Position numbers and translations under genes: made by a program. The notes under the pieces were generated by a model, which saw nothing but the letters and a program-made list of their open reading frames with translations, searched no databases and had not been told where the DNA came from. From the NCBI RefSeq assembly GCF_017349355.1, contig NZ_JAFMPM010000006.1, positions 1,364,001 to 1,428,000 on the forward strand: a stretch of DNA of 64,000 nucleotides. The letters run 5' to 3'. Shown here piece after piece: positions 42,102 to 50,630 of this stretch (position 1 is the first letter of the stretch; the number at the start of each line of letters is the position of its first letter). The stretch comes from Thiothrix fructosivorans. Lineage in GTDB: Bacteria; Pseudomonadota; Gammaproteobacteria; Thiotrichales; Thiotrichaceae.

Positions 42102-44999
42102 TCAGGTTACACTCAACGCGACCTTTCGCGCCGACCCAAAGTCTGTCTTGCCGCTCCCCAGCTTCGGAATTTCCGCCAAACTGCGGATCGTCGATGGAAT
42201 CATCAGCGGATTCATCCCGCCCGCCAGCAACGCCCGTTTCACCGCAGCTTCGTCATGTGTCCCCGCCATCAGCAATACAATCTTTTCGCCCTTCTTATCA
42301 TCCGGCAAATTAACCGCCACTAATTCCAGCTCTGTATCCCCTAATATCTGCCGTACCTGCTGCTCCACCGCCGTCAAGCTGACCATTTCCCCGCCGAGTT
42401 TGGCGAAGCGCGAATAGCGGTCAACGATAGTGAGGAAGCCATCCTCATCCACATGTCCCTTGTCGCCAGTTTTGTACCAGCGTTGCCCATCAAGTTCGGC
42501 AATCGCTTGTGCAGTTTTTTCCGGCGCATCCAGATAACCTTTCATGACTTGTGGGCCGCCAATCAGGATCAAGCCATCCGTGCCTGTCGGCAAGGTTTCC
42601 AGCGTATCGGGGTCAACAATGCGGAAGCTCGTCCCCGGTACAGGCAAACCCACCGTGCCTTCGCGGTTAGCCGCTTGCACTTTCCAATAGCGTGTATCGA
42701 GTTGGTCGGGCAAGTTAACGGCGGCAACGGGTGAGGTTTCGGTTGCACCATAACCTTCCAACAATTTCTTGCCAAACTTGTCGAGGAACAGGCGGCGCAC
42801 TTCCGGCGCAAGTTTTTCCGCCCCCGCCACCACGTAGCGCAACGACTGGAACATTAGCGGATGCACACGCGAATTTTTCGCATACAAACGCAGGAACGTC
42901 CCCGTCCCAAACAGCAAGGTTGCTTCGTAACGCGCCACACCCTTGGCAATATTCACCGCATCAGTCGGGTCGGGGTGGCACACAATCGGAATGCCTTCCG
43001 ACAATGGCATCAGCGTACTCGCCAACAAACCGAAGGCGTGGAAGGTCGGCAATGTTCCCATGATTACATCGTTATCCAGCGTATTCAGCGCATCCGCCAC
43101 CTGCCGCGCATTCACTGCCAAGTTACGGTGGGAAAGCTCAATGCCTTTGGGTGCACCTTCGCTGCCGCTGGAAAACAGAATCGCGGCAGTGGTTTCTAAG
43201 TCAATTTTTGCCACATACAGCCATTGCAGCACACGAGTAGGCAATAACATCACCATCAGGAGTGTGGTCAGTAGCTTGTGTTTGGGGATTTCTGCTTTCA
43301 AATCTTCGAGGAAGGTCAACGGCGTATCCGGCAAGATAGCGGCAATATCAATCCCACGTTCTTTGAGTTTTTCCAGAAAACGTTTGGAGGTGTAAACCCG
43401 CTGCAAGCCCGCCTGTTGCACCGCACTGTGGATCGACTCGCTGCTAGCGGTGTAATTCAAATTCACAATCGTTTTGCCCAGCGTCAGCACCGCCATGTTT
43501 GCAATTGCGCCGCCTGCACTGGTGGGCAATAACAAACCAATGTTCTGTTCTGGACTAAGGTGCTTGATCAGAGCAGCAAAGCGGAACACCGCTGTCATAA
43601 AACGGTGATGGCTCATCGGTTCGCCGATCACATCCGCCGCTGCCATGCGGAAACTCATGCGCTTGGCAGAACGCAGCCAGTTCACCGGAATCGGGTCGAT
43701 CAGGTGCGAATACGCATCCCACGATGCAAACGACAAATCGAACACTTTCTGCTTCAACTCATGCGCGGGAATTGTCGTCGGTAATGCTTTACCAAATGAC
43801 ACCACGATGTCACGCTTGAAGCCAGATTGACGGTTTTCCCGTAAAAAGCCGCTGGAACGCGAAAACCGACTGCCCCACAAGCCGTGCAAGTAAAACGGCA
43901 CAATCACCGCACCAGTATCTTTCGCCGCCTTTTCGTAGCCACGTTTGAAGTCGGCTAATTGCCCAGTGCGACTGATTGAGCCTTCGGGAAATAAGCACAC
44001 CACTTCACTCGCTTTGAGCATGTCGGTCACTTTGTCCAATGAATCGGCACTCGCGCTGCTGCTGATGGGAATCACACCAAACAGATTGAGGAAGCCTTTC
44101 AGATACCAACGTTCGTAATAGCCTTTTTCGATCACAAAATGTAACTGACGCGGGGATGCCATTTGCACCAGTGCCCAATCGATAAAGCTAATGTGATTGC
44201 CCAGCAATAACACGCCCCCTGATGCAGGCAAGTGTTCAAACCCCAGCACTTTTAAACGGTAACGCGCCCGAAATAAGCGGCTGAACACGAAGCGCAATAG
44301 GGATTGCGGCATGTGGTACAGCGTATACAACGCCCCCGCGATGGTCGTGGCCGTCAGTAACGTCATTAACAGCGCATTCGGCAAGCCCAGCCATGCCAGC
44401 AACGCCGCTATTCCCACAAAGCCCAGCATTACCACACTTTGGGTTACGTGGTCGATGGGGGCGGCTTTGGGCAATTGCGCTGCCGGAACGTGGTAGCCCA
44501 ACAAGGCTTGCAAGGGGGCAACAAACAGCCCACCCATAATCCCCAAAAACAGTAGCAGTGCTGCTTGGAATGGTGCGGCAGATGGCAAGCCCAATACGAT
44601 AATACTTGCCATAATGCCCAGCGCCCCGACCGGAATCAGCCCCGTTTCGATGTGCGTGTCAGACATGCGTTCCGCAATGATCATGCCGATGAATAGCCCG
44701 ATACCACTCAGCACCAGCACTGCCCAATGCGCGGGATAAATGGCGAGTAACGCCAATAGAATGCCCCAGAACACCGCTTTGCCCATAATGGTCAACCACA
44801 AATCGGCGTGCTGGCGTACTGTTTGCCAATCTTCACGCGTCCCCGCCGCGCGGCGGTAATGCACCGCGCTGAATAGGGCAAACGGCAGAATGACCAGCAA
44901 AATGGCAGGTGTTTGCCCCATCCAGGGGTGGAGCAGGGGACTAATCAATAGGGCGGCGATAAAAACCATCAACCCGTAAATGCGCATGATGTGCGGCAT
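42102..44999 (-). CDS. Aas-like acyltransferase / acyl-ACP synthetase with membrane domain
   Basis: 965 aa from the ATG at 44999 with GAGGAGGAG upstream. Residues about 1-260 carry roughly eight membrane helices, shorter than the 12-helix MFS lysophospholipid transporter usually fused here. A PlsC domain follows (GNHISFIDWALVQ, the H-x4-D motif, and FPEGSISRTGQL). Then comes an AMP-forming acyl-ACP synthetase (AILFSSGSEGAPKGIELSHRN; LEGYGATETSP; RWYKTGDKGHVDEDGFL). It should re-acylate lysophosphatidylethanolamine. The half-length transporter makes flipping of the substrate uncertain. Confidence 0.85.
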   Translation of the reverse strand: MPHIMRIYGLMVFIAALLISPLLHPWMGQTPAILLVILPFALFSAVHYRRAAGTREDWQTVRQHADLWLTIMGKAVFWGILLALLAIYPAHWAVLVLSGIGLFIGMIIAERMSDTHIETGLIPVGALGIMASIIVLGLPSAAPFQAALLLFLGIMGGLFVAPLQALLGYHVPAAQLPKAAPIDHVTQSVVMLGFVGIAALLAWLGLPNALLMTLLTATTIAGALYTLYHMPQSLLRFVFSRLFRARYRLKVLGFEHLPASGGVLLLGNHISFIDWALVQMASPRQLHFVIEKGYYERWYLKGFLNLFGVIPISSSASADSLDKVTDMLKASEVVCLFPEGSISRTGQLADFKRGYEKAAKDTGAVIVPFYLHGLWGSRFSRSSGFLRENRQSGFKRDIVVSFGKALPTTIPAHELKQKVFDLSFASWDAYSHLIDPIPVNWLRSAKRMSFRMAAADVIGEPMSHHRFMTAVFRFAALIKHLSPEQNIGLLLPTSAGGAIANMAVLTLGKTIVNLNYTASSESIHSAVQQAGLQRVYTSKRFLEKLKERGIDIAAILPDTPLTFLEDLKAEIPKHKLLTTLLMVMLLPTRVLQWLYVAKIDLETTAAILFSSGSEGAPKGIELSHRNLAVNARQVADALNTLDNDVIMGTLPTFHAFGLLASTLMPLSEGIPIVCHPDPTDAVNIAKGVARYEATLLFGTGTFLRLYAKNSRVHPLMFQSLRYVVAGAEKLAPEVRRLFLDKFGKKLLEGYGATETSPVAAVNLPDQLDTRYWKVQAANREGTVGLPVPGTSFRIVDPDTLETLPTGTDGLILIGGPQVMKGYLDAPEKTAQAIAELDGQRWYKTGDKGHVDEDGFLTIVDRYSRFAKLGGEMVSLTAVEQQVRQILGDTELELVAVNLPDDKKGEKIVLLMAGTHDEAAVKRALLAGGMNPLMIPSTIRSLAEIPKLGSGKTDFGSARKVALSVT

Positions 45000-45084
45000 G
45001 GGTTTTCTCCTCCTCGGTATGTCGTTGTTATATGCCTGCACGATAGCGTTTAATGGATTTGTTATGCAAGGGGCATACGGAAAG

Positions 45085-45112
45085 TTGCGTATGGTACAAC
45101 GTCGGGTATTAT
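45085..45112 (+). promoter_or_regulatory. Promoter of the hup/hyp genes
   Basis: TTGCGT (45085-45090), 16-nt spacer, TATTAT (45107-45112), 32 nt before the hupK-like ATG. Inverted GCATAC/GTATG arms flank the -35 (45073-45093), a possible operator. Confidence 0.5.
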
Positions 45113-45143
45113 GGTTTGATTGTAAAAAGTAAGTATCCATCTC

Positions 45144-45656
45144 ATGCAGTCATTGGAAAATCTGGTCGGTCAATTACAACTTACGCTGCATTACACCCGT
45201 GATGCGGGGCTGTGCCGGGTCAATGCAGTTCATCTTCACTCCAATCGTCTGTGCCTGAATGCCCATTTTTTGACGGGAAAATCCGTTGAGCTTGCCCCTA
45301 AACTCACCGGAATGCTGTTTAGTTTAGCAACGTGGGCACACATGGTGAGTTGCCTCGACAGTTCCCCCCCTGTTCCTGTTACCGTCGTTGCAATCGGTGG
45401 GCTTGAACGGATGGCGTTGCTGCCAACGGCGCGGGGTCTGCTCGTCCACCGTGTGGTGCAAGTCGACGGTTTGATTTGCACCTATCAAATCGTCGCCCCC
45501 ACCGAATGGAATTTCCATCCGCAAGGTTCGCTGTACTCAATGCTCAGCAGCTTACAAGCCAAAAACGCGCTGGAATTACGTACCAAAGCCAAAGCCTTAA
45601 TCACTGCGCTTGATCCTTGTGTGGCTTACCAATTGGAGATTATCCCCGATGCATGA
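45144..45656 (+). CDS. HupK-like hydrogenase assembly protein
   Basis: 170 aa. The C-terminal half (VAPTEWNFHPQGSLYSMLSS to LDPCVAYQLEI) mimics the C-terminus of [NiFe]-hydrogenase large subunits but keeps only one Cys of the Ni-binding DPCxxC. That is the hallmark of HupK, a scaffold thought to help build the Fe(CN)2CO unit. It is shorter than typical HupK. It overlaps hypA by 8 nt and starts the hyp unit. Confidence 0.65.
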   Translation: MQSLENLVGQLQLTLHYTRDAGLCRVNAVHLHSNRLCLNAHFLTGKSVELAPKLTGMLFSLATWAHMVSCLDSSPPVPVTVVAIGGLERMALLPTARGLLVHRVVQVDGLICTYQIVAPTEWNFHPQGSLYSMLSSLQAKNALELRTKAKALITALDPCVAYQLEIIPDA

Positions 45657-45990
45657 AATGTCCCTGTGCGAAGGTGTGCTGCAAATTATTGAAACCGAAG
45701 CCAAGCGCCAACAATTCCGCAAAGTCAAAACTGTGTGGTTAGCAATTGGTGTGATGTCGGGTGTAGAAATTGAGGCAATGCGCTTTTGTTTTGACGTAAT
45801 CGTGCGTAACACACTTGCCGATGGCGCTACACTGGAAATTATCGAAGTTCCCGCTGAGGCATGGTGCTTGGAGTGTGCGCAAACGGTTAGCATCCAGCAG
45901 CGTTACGATGCCTGCCCGCATTGCGGCAGTTACCAGCTACAAGTCACCAGCGGGGAAGAAATGCGTATCAAGGAACTGGAGGTAGAATAA
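45649..45990 (+). CDS. hypA: Hydrogenase nickel insertion protein HypA
   Basis: 113 aa from [13 protein letters not shown] at 45649; the MHE N-terminus binds nickel. The zinc site is in AWCLECAQ and DACPHCGSY. HypA works with HypB to load Ni into the hydrogenase large subunit. Its stop shares one base with the hypB ATG (TAATG). Confidence 0.96.
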   Translation: MHEMSLCEGVLQIIETEAKRQQFRKVKTVWLAIGVMSGVEIEAMRFCFDVIVRNTLADGATLEIIEVPAEAWCLECAQTVSIQQRYDACPHCGSYQLQVTSGEEMRIKELEVE

Positions 45991-46739
45991 TGTGTACTGT
46001 TTGTGGATGTGGAACGGATACGGCTGAACATTCCCTGATTCGTGGGCATAGTCATAGCCACGCGGCGGGTTTGAGCAGTGCGCGGATGGTGCAAATCGAG
46101 CAAGACATTCTCGGCAAAAATAACCAATACGCGGCGCAAAACCGTCGGTGGTTGGCTGAACGTGGCATTCTTGCGCTCAATCTGGTATCCAGCCCCGGTT
46201 CGGGCAAAACCACCTTACTGACCGAAACCCTGACCCGCTTGCAAGGCAAAGTGCCGATGGCAGTGATAGAAGGCGACCAGCAAACCAGCAATGATGCTGA
46301 CCGCATCCGCGCCACGGGTGTTCCTGCCTTGCAAATCAATACTGGCAAAGGCTGTCATTTGGATGCGCACATGGTCGGGCACGCGCTCGAATCGCTGCCC
46401 ATCGCCAACGGCGGCATTCTATTCATCGAAAACGTTGGCAATTTAGTTTGCCCTGCGGCGTTCGATTTGGGTGAGGCGCACAAAGTCGTGATTCTCTCCG
46501 TCACCGAGGGTGAAGACAAACCGATCAAATACCCCGATATGTTCCATGCGGCGGATTTAATGATCCTCAACAAGATCGACTTGCTGCCGTATCTGACATT
46601 CGATGTGGCGAAATGCGAGGAATACGCTCGCCGCGTTAACCCCACTATCCAAATTCTGCATGTGTCTGCCACCAGTGGAGCGGGAATAGAGGGCTGGATC
46701 GACTGGTTAATTTGTGCCAAACCGCCAATTCAAGCATAA
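45990..46739 (+). CDS. hypB: Hydrogenase nickel GTPase HypB
   Basis: 249 aa. An N-terminal CTVCGCGTD metal motif and a short His run (HSHSHAAG) are followed by the G-domain: P-loop [26 protein letters not shown], and NKIDLLPYL. It delivers Ni with HypA. The His-rich stretch is short, so nickel storage is probably minor. Confidence 0.96.
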   Translation: MCTVCGCGTDTAEHSLIRGHSHSHAAGLSSARMVQIEQDILGKNNQYAAQNRRWLAERGILALNLVSSPGSGKTTLLTETLTRLQGKVPMAVIEGDQQTSNDADRIRATGVPALQINTGKGCHLDAHMVGHALESLPIANGGILFIENVGNLVCPAAFDLGEAHKVVILSVTEGEDKPIKYPDMFHAADLMILNKIDLLPYLTFDVAKCEEYARRVNPTIQILHVSATSGAGIEGWIDWLICAKPPIQA

Positions 46740-46820
46740 TCTTTGCGCGGATTGATGTGTACTTTAACGTTATCCGCTTACTAAATTCTATGAAATCAAT
46801 GTCAACAAGGAGAATGGATC

Positions 46821-47036
46821 ATGGCAGAATGGCGTAAAGTGGCGAAAGGCTTCGTGCTGGCTGACGGTCATATCAGCATCAAAGAAGTCGATATGCTGCG
46901 CGAACTGGTGCTGAAAGACGGCGCGGTAAGCAAAAGTGAGCTGGATTTCCTGAAAGAAATCAAAGCAGAAGCCAAAACAGCGGTGAAAGTTCTGGATGAT
47001 TTGATCGTCGAATGCGAAGCGATGGTAGGCAAATAA
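46821..47036 (+). CDS. Small helical protein in the hyp cluster
   Basis: 71 aa with AAGGAG 8 nt before the ATG. Two helix pairs, each with an acidic loop (LADGHISIKEVDML and LKDGAVSKSELDFL), give a TerB-like or EF-hand-like repeat look. No family is certain. It lies 81 nt after hypB and is followed by a strong terminator, so it ends the hupK-hypA-hypB unit. Confidence 0.7.
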   Translation: MAEWRKVAKGFVLADGHISIKEVDMLRELVLKDGAVSKSELDFLKEIKAEAKTAVKVLDDLIVECEAMVGK

Positions 47037-47065
47037 GCCAGCCGCGTAATCACGGATGGATAAAG

Positions 47066-47099
47066 ACGGCGGCGCAAGCGATTGTGCCGCCGTTTTTTT
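47066..47099 (+). terminator. Strong terminator splitting the hyp cluster
   Basis: GC-rich 8-bp stem ACGGCGGC / GCCGCCGT extended by GCA/TGT, followed by seven T. hypCDE must therefore have their own promoter or rely on read-through. Confidence 0.9.
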
Positions 47100-47157
47100 A
47101 TGTCCGGCGCACTGACCTGCTACAATCGAACCATTACAACCGCAATAAGGAGTTCTC

Positions 47158-47670
47158 ATGCAATCCTCACTGGTACTGACTGTTCTTGGCTCTGACCGCG
47201 CTGGTCTGGTCAAATCCCTTGCTGAAGCCGTTACCGCCCATCACGGCAACTGGCAGGAAAGCCGCATGGTTCACCTCGCCGGACAATTCGCAGGGCTTGC
47301 CCACGTCACCCTGCCGCAAGAGCAAGTCGCCGACCTTAAACAAGCCCTACAAGCCTTGCAAAACGCTGGCTTGCAAATTTTGGTCACGCACAGCGAAGCT
47401 GTCACCTCGCGCAATATCACGCCGCTGACGTTGGAGCTGCTCGGTCACGACCGCCCCGGTATTATCCACGACATTACCCGCCAACTCGCCGCGTTGAACG
47501 TCAATATCGAAGAATTGGAAAGCGAACAACGTGCCGCGCCCATGTCCAGCGAGCTGATGTTCTACGCTCACCTCAAACTGGGCTTGCCAGATGGCGTGAC
47601 GGCGGATGATGTGCAGGGGGCGTTTGAAGCGATGCCTGATCCGCTGACGGTAGACCTCAGTTTTAGTTAA
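47158..47670 (+). CDS. GcvR-like ACT-domain protein
   Basis: 170 aa with two ACT domains: SLVLTVLGSDRAGLVKSLAE at the start and LTLELLGHDRPGIIHDITRQ near residue 92. This is the layout of GcvR, the glycine-cleavage repressor accessory, which senses amino acids. It begins 58 nt after the terminator, preceded by a TACAAT -10-like box, and reads into hypC (14-nt gap). Confidence 0.85.
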   Translation: MQSSLVLTVLGSDRAGLVKSLAEAVTAHHGNWQESRMVHLAGQFAGLAHVTLPQEQVADLKQALQALQNAGLQILVTHSEAVTSRNITPLTLELLGHDRPGIIHDITRQLAALNVNIEELESEQRAAPMSSELMFYAHLKLGLPDGVTADDVQGAFEAMPDPLTVDLSFS

Positions 47671-47684
47671 GCAAGGAGAACAGC

Positions 47685-47969
47685 ATGTGCCTCGGCATCC
47701 CCGGACAAATTACCGAACTGGTTGATCTTGAATTCCTCGTGGCTAAAGTGGACATCGGCGGGGTGAAACGTGATGTCATTATCACTTGCGTGGTCGATGA
47801 TGAACACCCGGCTGAAAGCTGCGTGGGTGATTGGGTGCTGGTACACGCCGGTTTTGCGATGAGCCGGTTGGATGAGGAAGAAGCCGCACGCACGTTAGCC
47901 TTGCTGGCAGAACTCGGTGATATGCAGGCTGAGATCGACTTGATGCGGCAAGTGGAGACTTCCACATGA
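47685..47969 (+). CDS. hypC: Hydrogenase assembly chaperone HypC
   Basis: 94 aa. MCLGIPGQI is the signature N-terminus; Cys2 binds the Fe(CN)2CO unit and the immature large subunit. VGDWVLVHAGFAMSRLDEEEA is also conserved. It overlaps hypD by 4 nt. Confidence 0.97.
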   Translation: MCLGIPGQITELVDLEFLVAKVDIGGVKRDVIITCVVDDEHPAESCVGDWVLVHAGFAMSRLDEEEAARTLALLAELGDMQAEIDLMRQVETST

Positions 47970-49099
47970 AATACATGGATGAATTCCGCGATCCGGCTAC
48001 CGCCAAAAAGCTGGTGGAAGAAATCAAACGGCTTGCACCTATTGCTCGCGGTCAACGTGATATGCCGCTGCAAATCATGGAATTCTGCGGTGGGCACACC
48101 CATACCTTATTCAAATACGGCATCGAGTCAATGTTGCCCGCTGACATCGAAATGGTGCATGGCCCCGGCTGCCCGGTATGCGTATTGCCGATGGCACGGG
48201 TCGACGATTGCGTGGTCATTGCGGAACAGCCCGGCGTGATTTTCACCACGTTTGGCGATGCCATGCGTGTCCCCGGTACGTGCAAAAGCCTGTTGCAAGC
48301 CAAAGCGGATGGTTGCGATGTGCGCATGGTGTATTCGCCGATGGATGCGCTCGCCATTGCCCGCAAAAATCCCGACCGCGACGTGGTGTTTTTTGCGTTG
48401 GGGTTTGAAACCACCATGCCGAGTACGGCGCTGACGCTGTTGCAGGCACACCGTGAAGGGCTGAAGAATTTTTCGCTGTTCTGCAATCACATCACCACGC
48501 CTGCGACGATGCGGGCGATTCTCACCGACCCCGATTTGCGGCTGGACGGTTTCCTCGCACCCGGTCACGTTAGCATGGTGATCGGCGCACATCCGTATGA
48601 TTTCGTGACCCGCGATTACCGCAAGCCGCTGGTGATTACCGGCTTTGAGCCACTCGATATTTTGCAAGCCTTGTGGATGCTGGTGAAACAGTTTGCCGAA
48701 GGGCGTTGCGAGGTCGAAAACCAGTATGCGCGGATTGTGCCGGAGGCGGGCAATGTCGAGGGGTTGAAAGCGATTGCCGAGGTTTACGAAACGCGGGAAC
48801 ACAGCGAGTTTCGCGGCTTGGGCAATATTGGTGATGCGGGTATCCAGATTCGGGAAACGTATGCGGCTTATGATGCGGAGAGGAAGTTTAAGCTGCAAGC
48901 GGCGGCGAGTACGCACGACCCCGAACACCTGAAGTGTGCGGATGTATTGCGCGGGGTAATGAAACCGTGGGAATGCCCGGCGTTTGCGAAGACGTGTAAT
49001 CCGCAGAATCCGCTGGGGGCGCTGATGGTGTCGCCAGAGGGGTCGTGTGCGGCTTATTATGCGTATGGCAAATTGGCAAAGCGTAAGGAAAACACATGA
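47966..49099 (+). CDS. hypD: Hydrogenase iron-cofactor scaffold HypD
   Basis: 377 aa. EFCGGHTHTLFKYGI and VHGPGCPVCVLP hold the Cys residues that carry the Fe(CN)2CO group; the C-terminal Cys set (CADVLRG, ECPAFAKTCNP, GSCAAYY) binds the 4Fe-4S cluster. It partners HypC and HypE. ATGA overlap with hypE. Confidence 0.97.
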   Translation: MKYMDEFRDPATAKKLVEEIKRLAPIARGQRDMPLQIMEFCGGHTHTLFKYGIESMLPADIEMVHGPGCPVCVLPMARVDDCVVIAEQPGVIFTTFGDAMRVPGTCKSLLQAKADGCDVRMVYSPMDALAIARKNPDRDVVFFALGFETTMPSTALTLLQAHREGLKNFSLFCNHITTPATMRAILTDPDLRLDGFLAPGHVSMVIGAHPYDFVTRDYRKPLVITGFEPLDILQALWMLVKQFAEGRCEVENQYARIVPEAGNVEGLKAIAEVYETREHSEFRGLGNIGDAGIQIRETYAAYDAERKFKLQAAASTHDPEHLKCADVLRGVMKPWECPAFAKTCNPQNPLGALMVSPEGSCAAYYAYGKLAKRKENT

Positions 49100-50121
49100 A
49101 TCTTGCTGGAACAATTACCCTCGCTCACGGTAGCGGCGGACGCGCCATGCACCAACTGGTAGACAACCTGATCCGCCAGACTTTCACCAATCCGCTGCTG
49201 GAAGAGGGCGAAGACCAAGCCCGCATCCCGTTGGCAGAACTGGTTGCGCAAGGTGACCGCCTAGCCTTCACCACTGATTCCTACGTCGTCACCCCGCTGG
49301 AATTTCCCGGTGGCAATATCGGCACGCTCGCCATCAATGGCACGGTCAACGATCTTGCTGTTGGGGGCGCAAAACCGCTATACCTGAGTTGCGGTTTTAT
49401 CATCGAAGAAGGTTTGCCGCTGGAAACCTTCGCCCGCATTCTGCAATCCATGCGGCTCGCAGCGGATGAGGCAGGTGTGCAAATCGTCACGGGTGATACC
49501 AAAGTGGTGCAACGTGGCGGAGCGGATAAGCTGTTTATCAATACTGCTGGCGTGGGGGTGATTCCGGCAGGTTTCAACCCGTCCGCTGGCGGTGCGCAAG
49601 TGGGCGATGTGGTGATCGTCAACGGTTGGTTGGGCGATCATGGTGCGGCTATCCTGAATGCGCGGGGCGATTTGGCGTTGGAGGCGGACATCGAATCCGA
49701 TTGCGCCCCGTTGAATGCGTTGGTGGAAGCGATGTTTGCAGTTTGCCCCGACATTCATTGCTTGCGTGATGCAACCCGTGGCGGGTTGGCGACGGTGCTG
49801 AACGAATTTGCGGAACGTTCTAACGTCGATATGGTGTTGAAGGAAGAATTTCTGCCGATCCGTACCCCGGTGCGCGGTATGTGCGAGATTCTGGGTTTAG
49901 ACCCGCTCTATCTTGCCAATGAAGGTAAACTGGTGGCTGTCGTCCCCATCACCGCAGCACAAGCCGTGTTGGCTGCGATGCAACGCATTCCTGAGGGTTA
50001 TCATGCTTGCATCATCGGCGCAGTGATGGAGGGTGACGGGCATGTGATCTTGCAAACCGCTTTCGGTGGGGAACGGATTGTGGATATGCTGCCGGGTGAA
50101 CAATTACCCCGGATTTGCTGA
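49096..50121 (+). CDS. hypE: Thiocarbamate dehydratase HypE
   Basis: 341 aa. The start GTITLAHGSGGRAMHQLVDN and the C-terminal PRIC tail (carbamoylated Cys) are diagnostic. It converts the HypF-made thiocarboxamide to the cyanide ligand. It is the last gene of the hypCDE unit and convergent with the Mrp/Mbx-like operon, 14 bp away. HypF lies 12 kb downstream. Confidence 0.97.
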   Translation: MNLAGTITLAHGSGGRAMHQLVDNLIRQTFTNPLLEEGEDQARIPLAELVAQGDRLAFTTDSYVVTPLEFPGGNIGTLAINGTVNDLAVGGAKPLYLSCGFIIEEGLPLETFARILQSMRLAADEAGVQIVTGDTKVVQRGGADKLFINTAGVGVIPAGFNPSAGGAQVGDVVIVNGWLGDHGAAILNARGDLALEADIESDCAPLNALVEAMFAVCPDIHCLRDATRGGLATVLNEFAERSNVDMVLKEEFLPIRTPVRGMCEILGLDPLYLANEGKLVAVVPITAAQAVLAAMQRIPEGYHACIIGAVMEGDGHVILQTAFGGERIVDMLPGEQLPRIC

Positions 50122-50135
50122 CAGCAGTATAAATT

Positions 50136-50630
50136 TCACACCCCGCCACTATGCACCGTCGCGTAGTACAGTTTCTCCAGCTCATTTTTATGCTTGGTTT
50201 CTTCATTCGCAAGGTACAGGAACAGGTCGTGGATCGGCCCCGCTTCCGTGCCTTGCGCCAAGGCGTGGTATTGCTCCATCGCCGCATGTTCGCGCCGCAA
50301 GGCATACTGTAACACCGCCTGATCGTCCGGCTGTTCGCCAAGGTCGGGCAGGTGGATGCAGTCGGAAAACTTGTGGTCACTGGTAGGCCGTTCCACTTCA
50401 ACTTTGAGTTGCTGCTCCAGATCGTCACGCGCTGCCATTTGGGTAAACAGGTCGTAATGCTCTTGTTCTTCTGTCGCCAGTTCTTCCACCAGATAACGGA
50501 TACTTTTGTGTACCTTGGGAATCAGGTCGGTGTAGAAATCGCGGGCAGTGCGTTCAAACTCGGTTGCCACTTCCAGGATTTCCTTGAGGGTGGTTTTGCT
50601 TTGCAGCCGTTGGATGCTGGCTTCGCTCAT
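50136..50630 (-). CDS. Ferritin-like (rubrerythrin-type) diiron protein
   Basis: 164 aa from the ATG at 50630, overlapping the upstream stop (ATGA). Four-helix carboxylate pattern: VATEFERTARDFY, ATEEQEHYDLF (E-x-x-H), REHAAMEQYHAL and ANEETKHKNELE (E-x-x-H). No rubredoxin domain. It probably reduces peroxide or oxygen to protect the Fe-S-rich complex encoded upstream, as rubrerythrins do. It closes the 13-gene operon. Confidence 0.85.
   Translation of the reverse strand: MSEASIQRLQSKTTLKEILEVATEFERTARDFYTDLIPKVHKSIRYLVEELATEEQEHYDLFTQMAARDDLEQQLKVEVERPTSDHKFSDCIHLPDLGEQPDDQAVLQYALRREHAAMEQYHALAQGTEAGPIHDLFLYLANEETKHKNELEKLYYATVHSGGV

Noticed and set aside
48128-49114. Long open frame (328 codons) on the minus strand across hypD
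   Set aside because: It lies antisense to hypD, which has clear cofactor motifs. The product is Arg/His-rich without a domain, typical of a shadow frame in GC-biased codons.
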